From Trichaptum fuscoviolaceum (lineage: Eukaryota; Basidiomycota; Agaricomycetes; Hymenochaetales; Trichaptaceae), in contig CAJSYZ010000003.1 of assembly GCA_910574455.1 (NCBI GenBank), forward strand, positions 4,029,250 through 4,093,249: a DNA stretch of 64,000 bases, in the 5' to 3' direction. A program made the position numbers and the translations under genes. The notes under the pieces were generated by a model. It was not told where the DNA came from and did no database searches. It worked only from the letters and a program-made list of their open reading frames with translations. Numbering within the stretch: the stretch's first letter is position 1; each line of letters begins with the position of its first letter. Positions 22,675 to 32,700 of the stretch are shown one piece after another.

Positions 22675-24188
22675 TTAGGATAGGATATCTTTGAGGTTCG
22701 TCTCGCCCGATCCTCTCTCTAACGGTTTTGGCTGATTTGGCGCGGGCTTCCATCCGATCTAAAGGTTGTTAGGATAGACTGTACTTTGATTATATCCGGA
22801 AATATGACTCACCATGAAGATGACTTGAAAAGTTGCAGGAATAGTACCGTCCTCGTTCCCATGCAATTCTGACAGGACGTAAAAATGAGAGCGCGTTCAT
22901 CTTATGAAGAAAAGAAAATACCTTTATAGATTGCTGATGCAGCTGCTAATGTGTCTCGGTGAATGTAGTTTCGTCTATATAATGGCAATGGATAATGGGG
23001 TTAGATACTAACATAAGAGGTGACTAGACAATCGCATTTCAAGACTTACCTTCCGATGATTGCATTGCTTTCGCCCATATCTCGCAGATCATCCATGAGC
23101 TCCCACATACTTGGATAAGCAACCTTAACCTCATCTACATCAACAGTCAATAGAGTGAAGCCTGCTCGTCCCATTAGATTAGACACATCGCGTGTATCTC
23201 GTCTGAAAGTCAATATTTTGACGCTTTGTGCAGTACTCTGGGTGGTCCGTACCTGTCATCGGGGAGACATGCGGTGAAATCCCTCCTTCTCTTTCAACTT
23301 CCGCAAGTTGTAATGAGGTTCTACAAATTGTCAACTCCAGACCATTTCTTGATCAATCCTTTGATTTATCAGACCTTAGTTCGAAGAGTGTATCTCCACC
23401 AAATATGGCACCTAGGAAAACTCCGTCAGGCTTTAGAGCTTCCTTTATCTGAACTAGTACGCCTACACAATTGCTCGATTAGTAGCTATAGCTACGTATT
23501 ATGAGTATAGCAACTTACCTGGGAGGTCATTTACCCAGTGCAAGCTTAAACAAGACACAATTGCTTCTTGTGAGTTACGCTCCACTACCTGTAAGAGGTT
23601 CTCTTCGTCACAATGTATCTTTTCTGTCTCAACTGTGAAAGGCACATTATGTGTTAGATACGTTCAAAACAGAAATGCGGGAGCAGGCTCCGAACACTGA
23701 CCTGCGAATTCTTCCTTTCCATCGCGATTAAGCATCTTTTCTTGCACAATCCTATGTCAAGGTTTCATCTTAACCAAGTAGATTAAGGACGCACGACTCA
23801 GATCGAGCATGATTGACCGCCTGGTATTTTCAGGCTCCAACAATTTAGAGAAATGCCCCGCACCAGCACCAATGTCCAGTATAGAACCAAACGAGCGCTT
23901 AATATCCTGAAAATGGATGAGCAGCAGAGCACTTGAGGTCAAGTCAGTTCTTACTAGAAATCGCTCCATCATCATGTCTGCTATCTCGTCGCGAACGTAG
24001 TCAACTGTACGACTTCTGCGACCGTTGTCTCGCGACGCAGCACGGTCCCTCTGTAAACGCTTTATTTTGCGATCGAAGACTTGAAAAGGTCCAACGGTAT
24101 ATGGATTCACGCTGCTCGAGCCACTTGAGGTAGTGGCATAGCTACGCAGAAGTTGAAGTCGGGCTACGCGACTGAACGTAGTGTGCAT
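22675..24188 (-). CDS. NDUFAF5: NDUFAF5-type methyltransferase, complex I assembly
   Basis: Ten exons (24188-23955, 23906-23791, 23751-23702, 23632-23519, 23462-23375, 23320-23253, 23197-23050, 22974-22922, 22868-22813, 22758-22675) sum to 1011 nt, 336 aa. The N-terminus [20 protein letters not shown] is a good mitochondrial presequence. It is followed by [17 protein letters not shown], the SAM-binding loop [66 protein letters not shown] and the C-terminal GWKPAP...LERGSGE. These are signatures of NDUFAF5, the matrix protein that modifies an arginine of NDUFS7 during early complex I assembly. Intron 2 (23790-23752) would be only 39 nt with a GTCCTT donor, and one acceptor (23199-23198) was chosen over a closer CAG to keep phase. 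These two joints are less certain than the family. Confidence 0.9.
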
Positions 24189-24640
24189 ATTTACTGTCTT
24201 CCGACGAATACGATGATGCCGTCCAACTTCAAGTTGAAGGTTCAAATTTCTGCGCGTCCGAGTCTTCAAGTTGCCAGTGAGCACGTGCATCAGGGAAACT
24301 ACTTTCTGCTTACGGCGACTGACGCGTCCTGATTTGGCTGGCACCTGTCTGAAGGGTCGCTACTTCGTCTGAAAATACACTGATTGCCTTAACTCACTGA
24401 AATAAGGAGTGTTTCAGGATGCAAGCCGTCTCTCAGTACATCAGAATGCAAGTCAGGATTTCAGTGCTCATTTCAGTGCTCAAGTAACACGGGACTTGGA
24501 AAATTTTCACGAATTTTGCTACATCCAAATTAGGAAACCAGTTGAGAAAACTTGAAGTGCAGCAGTGCCAATTGCCTCTTCCTCCACCACCCATGACCAA
24601 ATCAGACGGAAATCAATCTGAGCTTGTGGACTGCCTCGCG
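24189..24640. other. upstream flank of NDUFAF5 and left border of the decayed locus
   Basis: The proximal part should hold the NDUFAF5 promoter. From about 24370 the sequence changes to short CTGA/TCAG motifs, including a perfect 12-bp tandem duplication at 24458-24482. This TCAG-rich stretch is the left flank of the glucan synthase relic. Confidence 0.5.
24458..24482 (+). repeat. tandem 12-bp repeat, TTTCAGTGCTCA x2
   Basis: TTTCAGTGCTCA occurs twice in direct tandem. Its core TCAGTGCT recurs in inverted orientation (AGCACTGA) twice on the right side of the locus at 29429-29459, consistent with inverted subterminal repeats of a mobile element. Confidence 0.8.
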
Positions 24641-27450
24641 TGGGGGGATTCCTAACGTGTCGGACGGAATCATCGACATCATTGTGAACAACCCGCCTTC
24701 GCAGGACGGCACTTCGTCCACGAATGCACGCGACCATCTCCTTGTGCGCAAGGGCTCTGCGCGCAATCCTATGATCTTCCCCTCTGCGGACTACGACAAC
24801 GAAGCGTTCGGCTTGGACTCGAGTTCTGGGAAGTACACATTCACGCACCAGGCGCTGGGCGCAGATATGTTCAGGTACTCGTGGAATTATGGACAGAACT
24901 GGACGACGTGGACGGCGTATAAGGATGTGACGAGCATAGATAAAAAAGTGTGTTTGACAATGATGAGAATTGGTGGGCGGGCGAGCATATTATTGTGCAA
25001 TGTAAGTGCTCTTACTCTTATATGTGCTGTAATCTGCTAATCAATTTTGCAATAGACTGGTCTGCTATTGCTGCATCATCCTATACTGTTGTACATGCGG
25101 ACAGGAGCTATGCTCATCAGCGCCGTGTTCCTCAGTTCCTCGCTCGTGGTCCGTTCAATACCTGGGGTTTCGACAGAGGAGTGAACTTTTAAGATGGATA
25201 ATACCGCCGACGGACGCTGGGAGCTTGAAATCATGAGTACATGGCCGACGTACCTGCAGCTCAACGTCTTTGGCTTCGATGACTACTTCTACGGTGACAC
25301 GGACGGCGACGGCGTCATGGACCGCCTCCCGCCCAACTCGGCTGCGCCCAACTACTTGAACGTCAGTGCTCCGCCGCACCCGCATCTCGCGTGGACGCTG
25401 GTTGTAGACGACGAGACGATGCGGTGGAGCCTCGAGCCGCGTGGGGAGAGCGCTGTGGGCGCTATCATGTACGCGCTGCTCCTGTCGATCCGAGTTGTCA
25501 CCGGTACATTGGCAGTGGCGATCTTCATGTAGAGCTTCTACGGGATCAAGTACAACCAGTGGGGTCTCAAGGAGAAGAAGCCGGGTCATTCGCACTATTT
25601 CCCCATCATTGGCTCGCTGGGCTCGAAGTCTGCGCAAGACCTGCATGTGGCGCCGATGTCGGAGAAACACTCGAGCCATGGACACGCGTATACAGGCGAC
25701 ATCATTGGCTGGCCGGAAGACAAGAATAAGCGGAGGACCGTGCTCATTGCGACTTTGGAGTACAAGATCATTGATCGGAAGTTGAAGGTCAAGATCGGCG
25801 GTCTTGGTGTAATGACTTCATTGATGGGCAAGGCAATGTCGGACGTCGACCTGATCTGGGTTGTGCCAAAGGTGAAAGACATTGAGTACCCTGCTGGCGA
25901 ACCTGCAGAACCTATTGAGGTCATTATCTTCGGCGAGCCGTACCTTATTGAGGTTGAGACGCACGTCCTCGACAACATCACATACATTATCCTTGACTCG
26001 CCGGTCTTCCGCGCACAAACGAAGGCGGACCCGTATCCTGCGCGCATGGACGACCTCAGCTCAGCCATCTTCTACTTGACATGGAACCAGGCTATCGCAG
26101 CGACTGTCAGGCGCTACCCGCAGATTGATATCTACCACATTAATGACTACCACGGTGCGCTCGCGGCAATCTATCTGCTCCCGAAGGTCCTCCCGGTCTG
26201 TCTGTCTCTCCACAACGCTGAGATCCAGGGCTTGCCGCTTCGCACGAAGGAGGAGATGAAGGAAGTGTGCTCGGCGTTCAATATCAGCAAGGAGCACTGC
26301 ACGAAGTACGTTCAACTTGCTTCACGCCGCAGCATCCTCCATCAATGTGCACCAGAAACCGATCGGTGTCACTGGTGTCTCTGACAAGTATGGTAAACGG
26401 TCGTGGGCGTGTTACCCGGCACTTTGGACACTCAAGCATGTCGACTCGCTCCCGAATCCGGACCCAACGGATATTGCTACTTTGGACGAACAGCCTGTTC
26501 AAATCAAGGACATTCAGATTGATGAGGAAGCAGAGGCGAAATGGCCGGAGTTCAAGCAGCAGGCTCAGGGGTGGGCTGGTATTGCACAGGATCCTAAGGC
26601 AGACCTATTCGTGTTCGTTGGTTGTTGGTTGAAGCAAGAGGGTGTAGATCTTATTGCAGACGTGATGCCTTCGCTGTAAGTTATTTCTTAATCCTATTTT
26701 ACTAAGTAAATGAATGTTTGCTCATTTATTAATGCCAGACTGGGAAAACGCCCTTCGATTGAGTTGATCTGTGTCGGGCTTGTCATTGACTTGTATGGAC
26801 GTTTCGCTGCGGAGAAGCTTGCTCTTCTCATGAAGATGTACCCGAACCGAGTGTACTCAAGGCCAGAGTTCACTGCTTTGCCTCCATACTTGTTCAGTGG
26901 TGCCAACTTCGCTTTGATTCCTTCGCGTGATGAGCCGTTTGGTCTGGTCGCCGTCGAATTCAGTCGTAAAGGTGCTCTTGGTGTGGGTGCTCGTCTTGGT
27001 GGTCTCGGTCTCATGCCTGGTTGGGTAAGTTCGCATTTGTTTTTTCTAATGTTTTGCAATCTGACTTTGATCACAGTCGAATCGAGTTCAACAGCACACA
27101 TGTTGTCCCCGCTTACGAAGACAATTAAAATGGCGCTTAAGTCTACGGAAGAAGAATGTGCTATCCTGCGTGCTCGATCGGCTGTCCAGCGTTTCCCGGT
27201 TGTTGAACGGCGTCAGCGCATGGAAGACTTCCACGAGCGCAGTATTAATACTAGCCGACAGATCGCTGGCTCTCTGGCACGGAGGCCTTCGGATGGTGAA
27301 GCTGAGCATGCGCCTGGCGTAGCGGTAATAGATACGGAAGATTGGGATCCTGAACGTTGGGAAGAACCGATGCAGTCCAACTGGGACACCCGAAGCACGT
27401 ACGATAGCCCACACCAACTCGATCCCTGGAGCTTAAGCCATTCGACGCGC
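24640..27450 (+). pseudogene. alpha-1,3-glucan synthase relic (Ags1/Mok1 type)
   Basis: Successive frames match the middle of cell-wall alpha-1,3-glucan synthase. They show the post-amylase region (DHLLVRKGSARNPMIFP, MFRYSWNYGQNWT, RRVPQFLARGPFN), then WPTYLQLNVFGFDDYFYG and PPNSAAPNYLNVSAPP. The membrane-proximal GAIMYALLLSIRVVTGTL comes next, then the GT5 synthase start KVKIGGLGVMTSLMGKAM, HINDYHGALAAIYLLPKV, DKYGKRSW and SRDEPFGLVAVEF. The N-terminal amylase domain, the rest of the synthase and the C-terminal multi-pass region are absent. Lesions: a frameshift near 24945, a stop and shift near 25190, TAG at 25530-25532 replacing an expected Trp, and a small frame-breaking deletion near 26315. 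Introns with GT/AG ends remain at about 25000-25055, 26678-26739 and 27026-27076. It cannot make functional enzyme. Confidence 0.88.
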
Positions 27451-29190
27451 AAAGCCACCTCTGCGGAAGATAAAGCGAGAAAAAAGAAAGCCCACGCTCT
27501 TCCAAAAGAATTCATTCCGACCCATCCTGGTGCAAGTTCAAAAGCCACCCCCACCTCCGCCGTCGCGACCGAAGCCGAAAGTCAAGACGGAGCCAAATGC
27601 AGGGAAGCCGCTGGTGAAGCTCGAGCCGAAGTCTGAGATCAAGGTCAAGGGCTCCGGGTTGTATTTGGCCTCGACGTTCACAGCTGACAGAGGCGAGGAC
27701 GCGCCGTACTAGGAGTTCAAGCTGATGAGCTGTGACAGGCATGGGTGGCGATACGACGTGATGAAGTTCGGCTCGCGGAAACCGGTCGACATCAGTACGT
27801 AGGCGCGGCCCGTGAATCTCAACCACAAGGAGCTGCGCCGTGACACTACTGGTGAGGGTGTGGGCGGCGTCAGCTCGCAGGTGCCCATGAAGCTGGTGTT
27901 AGGGGTAGATGAGAAGCCCGTCATTGGTGCAGATGGACGTATAGTCATGGTCGATGCAGAGGAGCGGCCGATCCACAACGAGGCGATCCCGCAGAAAGGA
28001 AAGGATGCCAAAGACAAAGACAAGCGGAAACGCAAGTTTCAGAAGAAGTCTCTGTTCCTGGTGCCCGAGCACATCCGGCAGAGCGTCGAGAGGAACAGTA
28101 TCCCTGGGTCGCGGAGGACAGGACGGGCAGTCAGGTGTGGGTGGGAAGGACGGAGGAGGTCGCGAAGAGCAAGACGCACGCGCTGTTCATGCCCGCAGCG
28201 GACCATGTGTTCACGCTCGTGCCTGTGCACCGGTGGTACAAGGTTCAGAAGCGTCGGGAGACGTACCAGATCGCATTGAGCCTCGAGGAGGCAGAGAAGC
28301 TGATGGCAAAGATGGAGAAGAATCGCGAGATGGACCGCTTGTCGATGCGCTCGCGCAGTATGCGACGAACGGCATCTCTGCGCCGATCGCGGGCGGTGCG
28401 ACGACGGGCGCGAGTCTCGTATATGACATTGGTGGCAGGTCGCTGGGCCCCGGGGGAAGGAGACTGTAGACTGTAGACCCGGGGATGCGTGGGCTGTTCG
28501 AGGAAGACAATGAACAGGGTGTTGATGACCGCCGGAGACCAGAAAGAGACAGAGGCGAAGGCGGCTTGGATGAGATGGAGTATGAGGGGGAGTTTGCGGA
28601 TGATGAAGAGAAGATGGATGTTGAGGACACTCGATACGAAGAGGCCAAGGAGATTGAGGTTTGCTCAGTTCTTTTTTCTCTCTCCAATATTCAGTTCATC
28701 AACTTTCTTTTCTGCTATCTAGGAACGTCTAAAGCGTGAATATCGTACAGCAAATAAGACACGAGAGGGTTATATAGACGAATCGGATGAAGAGGAGGAA
28801 ACAGGGCAGCAGTTAACAGGTGCAGTCAAGCAAACGAAGAAACTTGTCCGCAAGATCGAGAAGAATTGCGCGTACGACAGCAATGATGATGAAAATCCTT
28901 ATGCCTCCTCGGTATGCTTCTGCGCACTTTCTGACGATCGTCTGCTGATAGTGCTACTCGTGAGGCTGAGGAAGAGGATCCAGAAGTTATGGCTAGTGGT
29001 GTAGCCCAACAACAGCAGCAGCGGTCTGGCTCTCAAGGTCCGACACCAACAGCAGCACCCACACCAATGCCTGGATCCAAACCCTTGTCCCGCCCACCCT
29101 CCAGACCGCCCTTACGCACCAGGTTCTCTCGCGCCCACACAAATCAAGACAGAACCGGCACCAACGCCGCCCGTGCCGAGTGTCAGCGTT
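27450..29190 (+). pseudogene. TFIIF alpha subunit (Tfg1/RAP74) relic
   Basis: Downstream of the glucan synthase relic, frames match the large subunit of general transcription factor TFIIF. They show a Pro-rich KPPPPPPSRPKPK stretch, WRYDVMKFGSRKPVD, NLNHKELRRD, a Lys-rich linker, EEQYPWVAEDRTGSQVWVG, FTLVPVHRWYKVQKR and YQIALSLEEAEKLMAKMEK, then an acidic region (EMEYEGEFADDEEKMD; ERLKREYRTANKTREGYID). Lesions: TAG at 27710-27712, TAG at 27800-27802, a frameshift near 28100 and further shifts after about 28380. One intron (about 28659-28721) is retained. The C-terminal winged-helix region is not seen; a Gln/Pro-rich tail ends near 29190. TFIIF alpha is normally essential, so an intact copy should exist elsewhere. 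The exact fusion point with the upstream relic is uncertain (27430-27530). Confidence 0.8.
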
Positions 29191-29370
29191 AGCGGACAGT
29201 GTCGTTGCGAAGCGCGCGACCTCCCCCTCCGTGCCCGCCGATGCCGAAGCTGAAAGGCAGTGGGAGCCAGCGACGGGCCCGCTCGTGGGCGGAAGACCAG
29301 TTCTTAGTTTATAGTTTATTTATTATTGTACTTATTTTGTGCTTATAATATTATCATCTACTTATAATAA

Positions 29371-29461
29371 CTGATTGACTGAATGACTGAACTGCCTGAA
29401 CGACTGACCTGACTGACTGACTGACTGAAGCACTGATTTAAGTCAACAGCACTGATTTCAG
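29371..29461 (+). repeat. CTGA-rich simple repeat, right border
   Basis: An array of CTGA/GACTGA units includes four consecutive GACT repeats and two copies of AGCACTGATTT (29429-29439, 29449-29459). It is the mirror image of the TCAG-rich left flank. Confidence 0.8.
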
Positions 29462-29779
29462 TAAGTCGCTCCTGAATAATGGGAGGACATGCATGAATAA
29501 GTGAAGCTTGCCTTATTTAAGACTTCAGTCTCTCAGGACCTTTAAGTGACGCTTAAGTCACTTTCAGCAGAAAGTAGTTTTCCTGATGTGCCACTCAGGC
29601 TGGCTCACTTAGTACCACGAACTAATCTTGACTTTACATATTACCACCACTCTGACTGTGCTCGCCAGTGGGCGTTTTCAGCCCGTTCTTCAGCCCGTTC
29701 TTCAGCCCTCTGCATGCCCAGGCCTTGATATATATCCTCCTCGACGGTTCATTAGTCCTCCGAATTGAACGAAAGAACC
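29462..29779. promoter_or_regulatory. upstream region of the large C2H2 gene
   Basis: This contains a hairpin (AAGTGAC/GTCACTT) at 29544-29563. A 12-bp tandem repeat TTCAGCCCGTTC, about 2.7 copies, lies near 29676-29709. A TATATAT string at about 29729-29736, roughly 45 nt before the ATG at 29780, is a possible TATA element. Confidence 0.45.
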
Positions 29780-32700
29780 ATGAATGGAGGAGGCAATGCG
29801 ACCGATCCACAACACAACCCGTTGGCTCTGGCACTCGGTTTCCCGACTTCGGGGTTGACAGTCTTCGACCCGATGCAATTTCGAGCCATTCAGAATTCTA
29901 TCCAGGATGTGAGGGCCAAGCTAGACGCTATGGAAGAACAGAGTAGGATAGGTCTTGCAAACTATGAACTGAAGGTGAGACTAGAGGAGGAAGCTGAGAA
30001 AGGCAGAAGAGCAGAGTATGTTCAGACAATTTCACCGTCTTGTATAACTCTTATATGGTCTATGATTGTTAGACAAGCTCTGAAGGCATTAGAGAGAGGC
30101 CAAGTACCTGTATATACCGAACGGCCCCCAGTTCCTGGTCCAAGTACAGCTATGCATTCTGGTGCAAACTATACCATGCCTCCACATGTATATCCTGTCC
30201 CGCCCCAATTTGCTGCACCTGCTTCGCCACCGCAAGCCCGAATCGAAGAAGTCACTGGATCTCCCAATGCTGTGAGTCTACAAATTATACACTTTCATGA
30301 AGATACGTTTACAATATTACGACCAGGAGCGCTCTTCGTCTCAAAATTCAAGATCTTCGACTTCTCAGCATGCTTACACCCAAGGCATTCCCTCGAGATC
30401 AAACATGTACATTCCCCAACAAAACGCCAACAGCTATGCCCACTTGCAACAGTCACAACAATGGCAGGGCTACAGGCAGGATAGCGCTGTAAATCCACAA
30501 CACCTGCAATATTATCAGCAGAATGGTCAAAGTAGTCGTTCAGGGTATACAGGACAGTATAATTACGGTCGGCAACACGTAAGCAGCTCTACTTCCACGC
30601 AGGTACCTCTTCATCCTGGACAGGGAAGATCATATGCCCCTCGGGCGGCCGACGTATATCAGAACCTGCAGCCAGCGCAACTGGCCCATCGGCAACCACA
30701 ACAAATGCAATTTCACCGTAAGCTTATTTCAACCCATCTACGGTGTTGGTGATGTATCAAACACACAACATTTTGCAGCGAACAACGTAACTGAAAACAA
30801 TTATTCTTCATCCTCGCCCCCCTTGCCGCCACCCATAGAGGAGTCTCGTCCAGCAGCCGAAACTCAATTACATGATGTCTATAACCGTCATCACGCCTCA
30901 AGCTCGCTCGCAAATGCTTTAGTTAGTCCTACGGACGGAGTAATACCGCCAAGAACGGGTAATTCGGACTCCAGTCGTGCAGCAACGAACTCGCAGTCAA
31001 CAGTGGGATTATCTGGCACTACAACCGTATCCTCTGACCAACGACAGACCTACCCAGGGGTACCTCAAGCCGCAAATGCCTTGGTTCGAGTTTCAGAACA
31101 GCATCCATCTGTGGGACCATCTCAGGCACCTAACATCGTCGTAAAAACAACGGTAAATTCTTGTTACATATTCCTCAAGAGCCTGTCTAATACATAACAT
31201 CTCGATGCAGTCTCTTGAGGCAGGTTCGAATACGTTTACTGCTTCCGGGTCTGGTCAAACTGTGCGGCCTGTGCCTAATACTCTGCGGCGTCCAAATGGT
31301 ATGGGTTCTTTTCAATCGACTATAGACATGAGATCCAGTCACTCCAAAGCTGTCCCTTTGGGTCCCCCTGCTAGCAGTTCAGCAACGTACACATTGGCAG
31401 GTGGGCATGATGAGGCCCAATGGGCAAATGGTCGGGGAACACACGTTGCAAGCTATGGATCTCAAGCTATGGAAGCTGGCATACCTACGCGACCCGCTGC
31501 TCAAGTCGAAGTTGCACCTCCCCAGCTGTACTCTGCTCAGCCTGCTCATTATAAAGATCCGCTGACACAAACACGAGTGCCCTCTGGCGTAGTCAATGTT
31601 CCTAGTACGCGAGATAATGTCGCACCAGCTACTCCAGAGAGGCAAAATCCCAGGCCTACGCCTTTGACTCCTGCGTCAGCAAATAGACGTAGCCTTGCGA
31701 AAAGCATTCTACGAGCTCTTGGTCGCCCATCCAAGAGGAAAGCAGAAGAGCGACATTCGCCCTCGCCCTCTGCAACCTCGACTGCGCCAGATGACGAACC
31801 TCCTCCGAAAAGGCAAGCTATCGACAGGCCGATCCCTGGTCCGACTGAGCTTATTCAGGACCGAATTGCTGCGGAGGAAGCTGTTCATGGTGCGATCTCT
31901 ATTCCGAATGGCGCTGATGTCAGTGCAGTCCCTACTGCCTTAAGGCATGAAGATGCTACCACTGCAGAGGAAACTGTTCGAGACACGATCGCTGTGCCGA
32001 ATGGCGCTGATGTCAGCGCAGGCCCTACCAACTCGAGCCACGAAGAGGAGACCACCGCAGATGAAATTGTTCATGATGGGATCCCCATTCCGAATGGCGC
32101 TGATTTCAGTGCAGTTCTTTCTTTCCTAAATCATGAAGAGGTGACCGCCGGGACCGGGACGACAGAGCAAGATGTTCAGGACTTGATGGAGGCTTTCGCG
32201 CATGCAGTTCCAGTAATAGTCCCAGCTGTAAGTCCAGCACGGCCACCCTCCGTGATTCTTGAGGACGAGGAACATTCCGCACAGGAAATCTCTTCAAGCT
32301 CTAACCAAGTAGTTGAAGAAGTAGCCTCAGTAGAAGCTCGAAGTACTACACCAGCCTCGGTACCTCCTGGCATCGCGTCACCCACAGAAAGGCCTCGAGA
32401 AGAACCATTTTTTGAATCAGCATTCGCTCCATTCGAGGAGGATGAAACACCCCTGTTCCTTCCTTCACCAGACCTTCTGCCATCAGCTGGTCCGAACCAT
32501 AAAATCATCGACATATCAGAGAAGATGAAGGCCAGTACATCAAAACTCGTAGCAGAAGAGCGAGTATCTGGTCCGACACCAGGACTGCGTGTATACGTAG
32601 AAGTACCGACTGTCGCAACGTGGCTGCGGAGAATGCCTAAAAGCTCAGCAAAAGGGAAGGAGAAAGAAATCACCACTCTTCCCGACCTGAAATCCAGTCA

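Larger units (their letters stand above)
24371..29570. mobile_element. candidate non-autonomous gene-capturing DNA element
   Basis: About 5.2 kb holds two unrelated gene fragments on the same strand (glucan synthase, then TFIIF alpha). Both still contain introns, which argues against reverse transcription. TCAG-rich sequence lies on the left (24371-24485) and CTGA-rich sequence on the right (29371-29570); they share the core TCAGTGCT in opposite orientations. A hairpin AAGTGAC-GCTTAA-GTCACTT lies at 29544-29563. I see no transposase, no perfect terminal inverted repeats and no convincing target-site duplication. The class (Helitron-like, Pack-type TIR element, or plain segmental duplication) is therefore open. 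Confidence 0.35.

Noticed and set aside
24371..29672. CACTA-type terminal repeats (CACTG at about 24379 and CAGTG near 29667)
   Set aside because: Only five bases match and no 3-bp target duplication is present, so a CACTA element is not supported.
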